Shown: positions 55,969 to 64,000 of the stretch, in pieces
How the letters are laid out: each line of letters opens with the position of its first letter
Numbering within the stretch: the stretch's first letter is position 1
DNA from: JBHYGK01 sp051859045
GTDB lineage: Bacteria; Pseudomonadota; Gammaproteobacteria; Xanthomonadales; Xanthomonadaceae
Direction of reading: 5' to 3'
Assembly (NCBI GenBank): GCA_051859045.1
Contig: JBHYGK010000012.1
Location: 124,001-188,000, forward strand
Length of the DNA: 64,000 nt
The notes under the pieces: model-generated
What the model was told of the DNA's origin: nothing
The model's database searches: none
Seen by the model: only the letters and a program-made list of their open reading frames with translations
Translations under genes and position numbers: made by a program

Positions 55969-56379
55969 TTACGGGGTGCAGCCCTGCGGCGCGAAGTCCG
56001 GATCCAGACCGCCGGTGATGGTGCAGTCGAACGCGCCACCGGTGGTGCGGGTCAGGGTGACGACCTTGCCCAGCACGCGCGGGTTGCCGGCGAGCTCGCA
56101 GGTGATCGAGCCGGTCTCCTGGCCGTCGACGACGATCGCCGAGCAACGGGTGGTGCTGTCGCGCAGGCCGATCGAGGCGGTGGTGTTGAAGGCGGTCGAG
56201 CCGCGGTTGATCTTCTCTTCGAACGCGGTCACGCCGCCACGGATGTCGGCCAGGCCGGCGGTGACCTGCGAGCGGGCGATGTAGTTCTGGTACGCCGGGA
56301 GGGCGATGGCGGCCAGGATGGCGATGATCGCGACGACGATCATGAGCTCGATGAGGGTGAAGCCCTTGGTGTTCTTCAT
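55969..56379 (-). CDS. pilA: Type IV major pilin PilA, first copy
   Basis: A 136-residue prepilin, leader MKNTKG, then FTLIELMIVVAIIAIL with Glu5, and the helix AYQNYIARSQVTAGLADIRGG. The globular part has a TTRCSAIVVDGQETGSITCEL pair and a C-terminal FDCTI...PQGCTP disulfide loop. It has a strong AGGGGA ribosome site and a sigma54 promoter about 100 bp upstream, so it is the likely main structural subunit. PilD processes it at G-F; PilB and PilC assemble it. Codon usage is native-like and GC-rich, unlike the second copy. Confidence 0.94.
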   Translation of the reverse strand: MKNTKGFTLIELMIVVAIIAILAAIALPAYQNYIARSQVTAGLADIRGGVTAFEEKINRGSTAFNTTASIGLRDSTTRCSAIVVDGQETGSITCELAGNPRVLGKVVTLTRTTGGAFDCTITGGLDPDFAPQGCTP

Positions 56380-56482
56380 AACGGTAATCCCCTAGGTGAT
56401 TGGAAGTTTCAGCACATGCCCCACGCCCAGTGATCCCCGGTCCGTGGGTAGCCGTGCGGACGCACGTGCTGGGCCGGAGAAT

Positions 56483-56497
56483 GCACCAATCGTGCCA
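56483..56497 (-). promoter_or_regulatory. sigma54 (RpoN) promoter of pilA
   Basis: On the minus strand TGGCACGATTGGTGC matches TGGCACG-N4-TTGC in 14 of 15 defined-or-free positions, with GG and GC exactly 12 bp apart. Transcription would start near 56471, giving a leader of about 90 nt. PilR, encoded at the right edge, is the expected activator. This site lies in the 301-bp gene-free interval 56380-56680. Confidence 0.85.
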
Positions 56498-56579
56498 ACC
56501 CCGGATAGTCGAACCGGTCACCCTTCGGTAGGTTTCTTCGGAGGGGGCGGGTCAGTGGTTTCGCCGGGATAGTCGCGTC

Positions 56580-56608
56580 GCGTCACATGCTGACCTTGTG
56601 CGTCACAT
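56580..56608. promoter_or_regulatory. Pair of 9-bp direct repeats, candidate PilR enhancer
   Basis: GCGTCACAT occurs at 56580-56588 and again at 56600-56608, exactly 20 bp (two helical turns) apart. Relative to the predicted pilA start they span about -109 to -137, the usual place of enhancer sites for sigma54 activators. They could instead serve the rightward gene, whose possible -10 TAGGCT is at 56631-56636. Confidence 0.5.
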
Positions 56609-56680
56609 TTGCGGGTCGGGACGGGTGGTTTAGGCTTCCCGCCATCGTCCGGCGCCCGCCGCGACCGCTTCGGGGATCCC

Positions 56681-59600
56681 ATGACCGTCCGCTCCACCCG
56701 CTGGCTGTCGCCGGCGCTGCTCGGCCTGTTCCTGCTGTCCGGCGCCGCCGGCCTGGTCTACCAGAGCATCTGGTCGCACTACCTTGGCCTGTCGCTGGGC
56801 CACGCGGCCTATGCCCAGACCCTGGTGCTGGCCATGTTCATGGGCGGCATGGCGCTGGGCGCGTGGTGGGTGAGCTGCTCGGGCCTGGGGCTGCGCCGGC
56901 TGGTGCTGGCCTACGCGATCGTCGAGCTGGCGATCGGCGTGTTCGGCCTGGTGTTCCATCCGGTGTTCGTGGCCACCACGTCGCTGAGCCAGGAGGCCGT
57001 CCTGCCCGCGCTGGACTCGGTGACGGCCGCGCGGCTGTGGCAGTGGGGCCTGGCCGCCGCGCTGATCACCCCGCAGACGATCCTGCTGGGCGCCAGCTTC
57101 CCGCTGCTCAGCGCCGGCCTGATGCGCGCCCGGGCGGGCGCCGACGGCGAGGTGCTGGGCGGGCTCTACTTCAGCAACAGCTTCGGCGCCGTGATCGGCG
57201 TGCTGGCCTCCACCTACCTCCTGCTGCCCGCGCTGGGCATGCCCGGCACCGTGGTGCTGGCCGGCGTGCTGAACCTGGTGGTGGGCCTGGGCGCGTGGTG
57301 GGTGTCGATGGCGATGGGCGAGGGCCGCGTGGCGCCCGGCGCCGCGCCGGCCGCGCCCGTGGCCGAAGCCCCGGTGCCCGAGTCCGCGAAGCGGCTGGGC
57401 CGGATCCTGCTGACCACCACCTTCCTGTCCTCGGCGGCCAGCTTCACCTACGAGATCGGCTGGGTGCGCCTGCTCAACCAGGCGCTGGGCACCACCATCC
57501 ACAGCTTCGAGCTGATGCTGGCGGCCTTCATCCTGGGCCTGGCGATGGGCGGGCTGTGGGTGCGCAAGCGCTCGGCCGCGGTCAAGGACGCGGTGGCCTA
57601 CGCCGGCTACGTGCAGGTCTGGATGGGCGCAGCGGCGCTGCTGTCGATCCCGGTGTTCACCCAGAGCTTCACCTGGGTGGGCTGGCTGATGTCGGTGCTG
57701 GAGCGCAGCGACCAGGGCTACACGCTCTTCAGCCTGGGCAGCGCCGCCATCGCGCTGCTGGTGATGTTCCCGGCCGCCTTCTTCGCCGGCATGACCCTGC
57801 CGCTGTTCACCGCCGCGCTGCTGCGCGAGGGCGCCGGCGAGCGCGCCATCGGGCGCGTGTACGCGGCGAACACCCTCGGCGCGATCGTCGGCGTGATGGC
57901 CGCGGTGCACGTGCTGATACCGCTGCTGGGCCTGCGCCTGGCGGTGACGCTGGCGGCGCTGGTGGACGTGCTGATCGGCCTGGTGCTGCTGCGCGGGCTC
58001 AGCCCGGGCGCATGGACCCGCCCGGCCACGGGCGCGGTGGCGGTGGGCGGCGCGGCGCTGGCGGTGAGCCTGGTGCTGGGCGCGCCCGACCCGGTGGCCC
58101 AGGCCTCGGGCGTGTTCCGCACCGGCGTGGTGCGCACCGAGGGCGCCGCTGTCGTGTTCCTGCGCGACGGCAAGACCGCCACGATCTCGGTCACCGAGGC
58201 CGGCGGGGCCCTCAACATCGCCACCAACGGCAAGCCCGACGCGTCGCTGGGGCCGATCGCGTCCGAGGTGCTGCCCGACGAGATCACGATGCTGATGGCC
58301 GCCGCGCTGCCGCTGGCGGCGCATGAGGACCCGCGCCGGGTCGCGATCATCGGCTGGGGCTCGGGCCTCACCACCCACACCATGCTCGGCAGCGACCGGC
58401 CCGAGGTGGTGGACAACATCGAGATCGAGCAGGCCATGGTGGACGGCGCGCGCCTGTTCGGCCCGCGCGTGGAGCGGGCCTACGCCGACCCGCGCTCGGC
58501 GATCCATATCGACGACGCGCGGACCTTCTTCTCCACCGGCCAGCGGCGTTACGACGTGATCGTCAGCGAGCCGTCCAACCCGTGGGTCAGCGGGGTGGCC
58601 AGCCTGTTCACGCGCGAGTTCTACGGCTTCCTGCGCCGCCACCTCGAGGACGACGGCGTGCTGGTGCAGTGGCTGCAGTCCTACGAGCTCAGCGACCCGC
58701 TGCTGGCGACGATGCTCGCCGCGCTGGTCGAGGAGTTCCCGGACGCCGAGGTCTACCTGACCAACAGCGCCGACCTGCTGATCCTGGCGCGCAAGTCCGG
58801 CGGGCCGATCACGCTGCACGACGGTCCGTGGCAGTCGCCCGAGCTGGCCGCGGAGCTGCGCCGCGTGGGCCTCGGCGGCGTCGAGGACCTGCAGCTGCGC
58901 CGCATCGGCGGAGCGCGCGTGCTGCGCACGATGACCCGGCTCTACAGCGCCGAGGTGCACTCCGACTTCTACCCGACGGTGTCGCTGCAGGCGCCGCGGG
59001 CGCGTTTCGTCGGGCGCAACGCGACCCTGCTGCCCGAGCTCGTGCTCAACGGCCTGCCGGTACTGGACATGTTGGACTGCCGCCGGCCGATGCCGGCCTC
59101 GACGCCGCTGATCGATGCCGACGCCAGCACCTTCGCCGACGCCCACTTCGAAGCGCGCAGCGTGGCCGCCGTGCTCGCGGGCGGCGAAGGCGAGCCCGAG
59201 TGGGATCGCCTCTGGCCCACGCCCGCGCGCGCCATCGCCGGCCTGCGCGGCGAGGGCGATCCGCGCCTGAGCGTGCACGTGGCGGCCCTGGCCCGCTCCA
59301 CGCTGGGCCAGCTGCCGCCGGCCGACCTCGAAGCGGTGTGGGCCGCGCCGACCTGGGCGGGCGATCCCGCCGGCTGGACGCCGGCGTTCGCGGCGGCGAT
59401 GCGGGCCTATGCGGCCACGGCCCGCCGCGATGCCGCCGGCATGCGCGAGCACGCGGCCGCGGCGCTGGAGCAGGCCGATGACGGCGTGGACGCCAGCCTG
59501 CTCGAGCAGATGGTGGTGATCCACGGGCTCGGCGCGATCGGCGCCGGCGACGCCGCCGGCGTGCGCGCGGGCGAGCAGGCTTGGGGCGGGCTCGCGGGCC

Positions 59601-59686
59601 GCGCTCCCCAGCTGATCCCGGTGCGCTCGTTCCTGCTGGCCTGGGCCGCCACCGAGGGCGCGGGCTGCGCGGCCGGCGCGGAGTAA
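56681..59686 (+). CDS. Giant membrane protein with spermidine-synthase-like domain (copy 1)
   Basis: A 1001-residue protein. Residues 1-480 are polytopic and look like two related halves: LSGAAGLVYQSIW...HAAYAQTLVLAMFMGGMALGAWW and SSAASFTYEIGWVRLLNQALGTTIHSFELMLAAFILGLAMGGLWV. A beta segment (FLRDGKTATISV, IATNGKPDAS) leads to a Rossmann domain at residue 554 (VAIIGWGSGLTTHTML, DNIEIEQAM, DDARTFFSTG, VSEPSNPWVSGVASLFTREFY). It matches the fused MFS/spermidine-synthase family. The GGGDG and acidic gate of true aminopropyltransferases read GWGSG and SEPSNPW. A roughly 300-residue helical C-terminus follows. The substrate is unknown. ATG 56681 is used. Confidence 0.82.
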   Translation: MTVRSTRWLSPALLGLFLLSGAAGLVYQSIWSHYLGLSLGHAAYAQTLVLAMFMGGMALGAWWVSCSGLGLRRLVLAYAIVELAIGVFGLVFHPVFVATTSLSQEAVLPALDSVTAARLWQWGLAAALITPQTILLGASFPLLSAGLMRARAGADGEVLGGLYFSNSFGAVIGVLASTYLLLPALGMPGTVVLAGVLNLVVGLGAWWVSMAMGEGRVAPGAAPAAPVAEAPVPESAKRLGRILLTTTFLSSAASFTYEIGWVRLLNQALGTTIHSFELMLAAFILGLAMGGLWVRKRSAAVKDAVAYAGYVQVWMGAAALLSIPVFTQSFTWVGWLMSVLERSDQGYTLFSLGSAAIALLVMFPAAFFAGMTLPLFTAALLREGAGERAIGRVYAANTLGAIVGVMAAVHVLIPLLGLRLAVTLAALVDVLIGLVLLRGLSPGAWTRPATGAVAVGGAALAVSLVLGAPDPVAQASGVFRTGVVRTEGAAVVFLRDGKTATISVTEAGGALNIATNGKPDASLGPIASEVLPDEITMLMAAALPLAAHEDPRRVAIIGWGSGLTTHTMLGSDRPEVVDNIEIEQAMVDGARLFGPRVERAYADPRSAIHIDDARTFFSTGQRRYDVIVSEPSNPWVSGVASLFTREFYGFLRRHLEDDGVLVQWLQSYELSDPLLATMLAALVEEFPDAEVYLTNSADLLILARKSGGPITLHDGPWQSPELAAELRRVGLGGVEDLQLRRIGGARVLRTMTRLYSAEVHSDFYPTVSLQAPRARFVGRNATLLPELVLNGLPVLDMLDCRRPMPASTPLIDADASTFADAHFEARSVAAVLAGGEGEPEWDRLWPTPARAIAGLRGEGDPRLSVHVAALARSTLGQLPPADLEAVWAAPTWAGDPAGWTPAFAAAMRAYAATARRDAAGMREHAAAALEQADDGVDASLLEQMVVIHGLGAIGAGDAAGVRAGEQAWGGLAGRAPQLIPVRSFLLAWAATEGAGCAAGAE

Positions 59687-59690
59687 GGCG

Positions 59691-62600
59691 ATGACCGCGC
59701 CGTCCCTGCGCGTCCCGGGCGCCTGGCTGCTGGGCCTGTTCGCGCTCAGCGGCGCGGCCGGCCTGGTCTACCAGAGCATCTGGGCCCACTACCTGGGCCT
59801 GGTGCTGGGCCACGCGGCCTACGCCCAGACCCTGGTGCTGGGCCTGTTCATGGGCGGCATGGCGCTCGGCGCATGGCTGGTGGCCCGGCGCGGCGCGCGG
59901 CTGCGCCGGCTGGTGCTGGGCTACGCGGTGGCCGAAGCGCTGATCGGCGTGGCGGGGCTGGGCTTCCATCCGCTGTTCCAGGCCTACCTCGGCCTGTCGC
60001 AGGAGGTGGTGCTGCCCGCGCTCGACGCGCCGTGGCTGGCGCGGCTCTGGCAGTGGACCTCGGCCGGCGCGCTGATCGCGCCGCAGACGGTGCTGCTGGG
60101 CGCCACCTTCCCGCTGCTCAGCGCGGGCTGGATGCGCGCGGTCGCCGCGCGCCGCGCGCCGGGCGAGGCCGCGGACGCCGGCGGCGGCGACGCCCGCGTG
60201 CTGGGCGGGCTATACTTCGCCAACGGATTCGGCGCGGCGATCGGCGCGCTGGCCGCCACCTTCGTGCTGCTGCCGGCCATGGGCATGCCCGGCACGGTAG
60301 CCACCGCCGGCGCGATCAACCTGGCGGTGGCCGCGGGCGCGTGGTGGATCGCGCGGCGGCTGGGCGAGGGCGGCGAGGTGGCGGCCGCATCGGCGTCGGC
60401 CGACGCCGCGCCCGTCGTGCCCGCCGGGACGCCGGCGCCGGCGCCCGACGAGGCCGCCGCCAGCGCCGCGCGCCGCCGCGCCGCCGAGCTGCCGATGCTC
60501 ACCGCGATCGTGCTGGTGGCCACCGCGGTCAGCGGCGCGGCCTCGTTCGTCTACGAGATCGGCTGGGTGCGCATGCTCAACCAGGCGCTCGGCACCACCG
60601 TGCACAGCTTCGAGCTGATGCTGGCGGCGTTCCTGCTGGGCCTGGCCTTCGGCGGGCTGTGGGTGCGCCGGCGCGCGCAGCGCATCGACGACGCCATGCG
60701 CCTGGCCGGCCACGTCCAGGTGTGGATGGGCATCGCGGCGCTGCTGAGCCTGCTGGTGTTCGCGCGCAGCTTCGACGGCGTGGCCTGGCTGATGTCGGCG
60801 CTCGCCCGCGACGAGGCGGGCTATGCGCTGTTCACGCTCGGCAGCGCGCTGGTGGCGCTGCTGGTGATGTTCCCCGCGGCCTTCTTCGCCGGCATGACCC
60901 TGCCGCTGTTCACCACCGCGCTGCTGCGTGCGGGCGCGGGCGAGGGCGCCATCGGCCGGGTGTACGCGGCCAACACGCTGGGCTCGATCGTGGGCGTGCT
61001 GCTGGCCGTGCACCTGCTGGTGCCGCTGCTGGGCGTGCGGATGGCGGTGGTGCTGGCCGCGCTGGCCGACATCGCGGTGGGCCTGGTGCTGCTGCGCCAC
61101 GTGGCGGGCGGGGCCTGGACCTGGGCCTCGCGTTCGGCGCTGCTGCGCGCCGCGGTGGCCCTCGTGGTGGCGCTGCGCTTCGGCGCCCCGGATCCGGTCG
61201 CCCAGGCCTCGGGCGTGTTCCGCACCGGCGAGGCGCGGCTGCGCGGCGTCGAGGTGCCGTGGATCCGCGATGGCAAGACCGCCACGGTGGCGGTCATCGA
61301 ATCCCCGCGCGGCGCGTCCATCGCCACCAACGGCAAGGCCGACGCCTCGCTGACCCGGATGGGCCAGCCGCCCTCCGACGACGAGGTGACGATGGTCATG
61401 CTGGGCCTGGCGCCGCTGGCGCTGCACCCGGCGCCCGAGCGCGTGGCGGTGATCGGCTGGGGCTCCGGGCTCACCACCCACACGCTGCTGGGCAGCCGGG
61501 TGCCGGTGGCGGTGGACAGCATCGAGATCGAGCCGGCCATGCACGCCGGCGCGCGGATCTTCGGCGAGCGCGTGGCGCGGGCCTACGCGGATCCGCGCTC
61601 GCGGCTGCACGTCGACGACGCGCGCACCTTCTTCTCCACCGGCGCGCGGCGCTACGACGTGATCGTCAGCGAGCCGTCCAATCCCTGGGTGAGCGGCGTG
61701 GCCGCGCTGTTCACCCACGAGTTCTACGCCCTGCTGCGCGGCCACCTCGAGGACGACGGGCTGCTGGTGCAGTGGCTGCACGCCTACGAGCTGGACGACG
61801 CGCTGCTGGCCACCATGCTGGCCGCGCTGCAGCAGGAATTCCCGGCCGCGGAGCTCTACGTCACCAACGGCTCCGACCTGCTGATCGTGGCGAGGGCCGA
61901 TGGCCGCCCCGTCGGCCCGCCGCACGGCGGGCCCTGGCGCGAGCCGGCGCTGCAGCGCGAGCTGCGTCGCGTGGGCCTGGGGCATCCCGACGAGTTCGCG
62001 CTGCGGCGCATCGGCGGGCCGGCGGTGCTGCGCGCCTTCGTGCACGAGCAGGCCGCCACCCCGCACTCCGACTACCGGCCCACGGTGTCGCTGCGCGGCC
62101 CCGCCGCGCGCTTCGCCAACGCCCGCACCGACGCGCTGCAGGACCTGCTGGTGCACGGCCTGCCGGTGCTGGACCTGCTGGAGTGCCGGGTGCCGCCGGG
62201 CAGCGCGGCGCGGGTCGCGCACACGGCGTCCAGCGTGGTCTCGCGCCAGCGCGTGCTGGGCCTGCGGATGGCGCGGGCGATGCGCGAGGGCGAGGTCGGC
62301 GACGAGCTGCAGCGCGCCTCGCTGGCGCATGCCGAGTCGCTGCAGGCCCTGCTGGCCACGCCGCCGCGCGAGGGCGACCTGGCGCTGTGGAGCTACGGCG
62401 TGGCCGTGCTGGCGCAGGGCACGCTGGGCGTGCTGCCCGAGGACGACCTGCGCGGGGTGTTCATCGAACCGGCCTGGGCCGGTGATCCCGCCGCCTGGCC
62501 GCCCGCCGCGGCCGCGGTGATGACCGCGCTGGACGCCGCCGCGCGCCGCGACGCCGCGGCGATGCTGCGCGAGGCCGAGGTGGCGTTGGCGCTGGATCCG

Positions 62601-62798
62601 TCGCTGTCGCCGCTGCTGCGCGAGCAGCTGCTGGTGATCGCGATGCTGGGCGCCATCGGCGGCGGCGAGCCCGCCGAGGCCGAGGCGCTGGAGGCGCGCT
62701 TCGGCGTGGGCCTGCTGCACGGCGCGCGGCTGCGGCCGCTGCGCAGCTGGCTGCTGGCCTGGGCCGAGACCGAGGGCGCGGGCTGCGCGGCGCGCTGA
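59691..62798 (+). CDS. Giant membrane protein with spermidine-synthase-like domain (copy 2)
   Basis: A 1035-residue tandem paralogue starting 4 bp after copy 1. It has the same architecture: repeat halves LSGAAGLVYQSIWAHYLGL and SGAASFVYEIGWVRMLNQALGTT (with a longer Ala/Pro-rich linker of about 40 residues between them), beta segment IRDGKTATVAV, Rossmann domain at residue 585 (VAVIGWGSGLTTHTLL), DDARTFFSTG and VSEPSNPWVSGVAALFTHEFY. Both proteins end in nearly the same LLAWA-TEGAGCAA tail. Conservation is high in the Rossmann core and low in the C-terminal helical part, which suggests duplication followed by divergence. Confidence 0.82.
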   Translation: MTAPSLRVPGAWLLGLFALSGAAGLVYQSIWAHYLGLVLGHAAYAQTLVLGLFMGGMALGAWLVARRGARLRRLVLGYAVAEALIGVAGLGFHPLFQAYLGLSQEVVLPALDAPWLARLWQWTSAGALIAPQTVLLGATFPLLSAGWMRAVAARRAPGEAADAGGGDARVLGGLYFANGFGAAIGALAATFVLLPAMGMPGTVATAGAINLAVAAGAWWIARRLGEGGEVAAASASADAAPVVPAGTPAPAPDEAAASAARRRAAELPMLTAIVLVATAVSGAASFVYEIGWVRMLNQALGTTVHSFELMLAAFLLGLAFGGLWVRRRAQRIDDAMRLAGHVQVWMGIAALLSLLVFARSFDGVAWLMSALARDEAGYALFTLGSALVALLVMFPAAFFAGMTLPLFTTALLRAGAGEGAIGRVYAANTLGSIVGVLLAVHLLVPLLGVRMAVVLAALADIAVGLVLLRHVAGGAWTWASRSALLRAAVALVVALRFGAPDPVAQASGVFRTGEARLRGVEVPWIRDGKTATVAVIESPRGASIATNGKADASLTRMGQPPSDDEVTMVMLGLAPLALHPAPERVAVIGWGSGLTTHTLLGSRVPVAVDSIEIEPAMHAGARIFGERVARAYADPRSRLHVDDARTFFSTGARRYDVIVSEPSNPWVSGVAALFTHEFYALLRGHLEDDGLLVQWLHAYELDDALLATMLAALQQEFPAAELYVTNGSDLLIVARADGRPVGPPHGGPWREPALQRELRRVGLGHPDEFALRRIGGPAVLRAFVHEQAATPHSDYRPTVSLRGPAARFANARTDALQDLLVHGLPVLDLLECRVPPGSAARVAHTASSVVSRQRVLGLRMARAMREGEVGDELQRASLAHAESLQALLATPPREGDLALWSYGVAVLAQGTLGVLPEDDLRGVFIEPAWAGDPAAWPPAAAAVMTALDAAARRDAAAMLREAEVALALDPSLSPLLREQLLVIAMLGAIGGGEPAEAEALEARFGVGLLHGARLRPLRSWLLAWAETEGAGCAAR

Positions 62799-62811
62799 GC
62801 GCGGCGCGCGC

Positions 62812-64000
<1,189 letters not shown>

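Noticed and set aside
56380..56471. Cyclic-dinucleotide (GEMM) riboswitch in the pilA leader
   Set aside because: The predicted 90-nt leader lacks the conserved GEMM core and receptor segments.

Overview
The window is very GC-rich chromosomal DNA (GC or CG dominates nearly every codon). It carries the riboflavin, dcw and type IV pilus loci of a gammaproteobacterium. The best guess is Lysobacterales (Xanthomonadales), such as a Lysobacter, Luteimonas or Silanimonas relative. This rests on: the order glyA-nrdR-GNAT-ribD-ribE-ribB-ribH-nusB-thiL-pgpA; a ribB whose GTP cyclohydrolase II half has lost its metal site; a dcw cluster with no murD between mraY and ftsW; dciA beside lpxC and secA; and pilB-pilC-pilD-coaE. 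No genus can be named from the sequence alone.

Layout. 1-6.4 kb: the end of an unidentified gene, a membrane protein, then a secreted YD-repeat (RHS) protein with a variable C-terminal tip and a small downstream gene that is a candidate immunity gene. 6.4-16.4 kb: ettA, divergent from the glyA-nrdR-riboflavin-nusB-thiL-pgpA housekeeping run. 16.4-21.5 kb: a leftward lpoA-yraN-FAD oxidase unit, then rsmI and the RNase P RNA. 21.7-38.6 kb: the complete mraZ-to-lpxC division and cell wall cluster, with a sigma70-type promoter and a decameric MraZ operator in front. 38.7-44.8 kb: dciA, an M23 endopeptidase, secA, a MutT-ThiE fusion and coaE. 44.8-64 kb: a type IV pilus region with pilD, pilC, pilB, a block of surface-glycan genes, two tandem major-pilin-like genes, two giant tandem membrane proteins with spermidine-synthase-like domains, and the 3' part of pilR.

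How the genes fit together. PilR at the right edge is an activator of sigma54 RNA polymerase. A near-consensus sigma54 promoter lies in front of the tandem pilins, with a pair of 9-bp repeats 20 bp apart at about -109 to -137, where an enhancer would be expected. The pilins are followed by a TMTC-like multi-spanning GT-C protein. Beyond it lie glycosyltransferases, two methyltransferases and a flippase-like protein, which together suggest a pilin- or surface-glycosylation cassette. Codon usage in about 49.85-55.45 kb is visibly more relaxed than in its neighbours, consistent with horizontal gain.

From rsmH to ftsQ nearly every stop codon overlaps the next start, so the division cluster looks like one translationally coupled unit. 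I saw no tRNA, rRNA, CRISPR array, insertion sequence or prophage.
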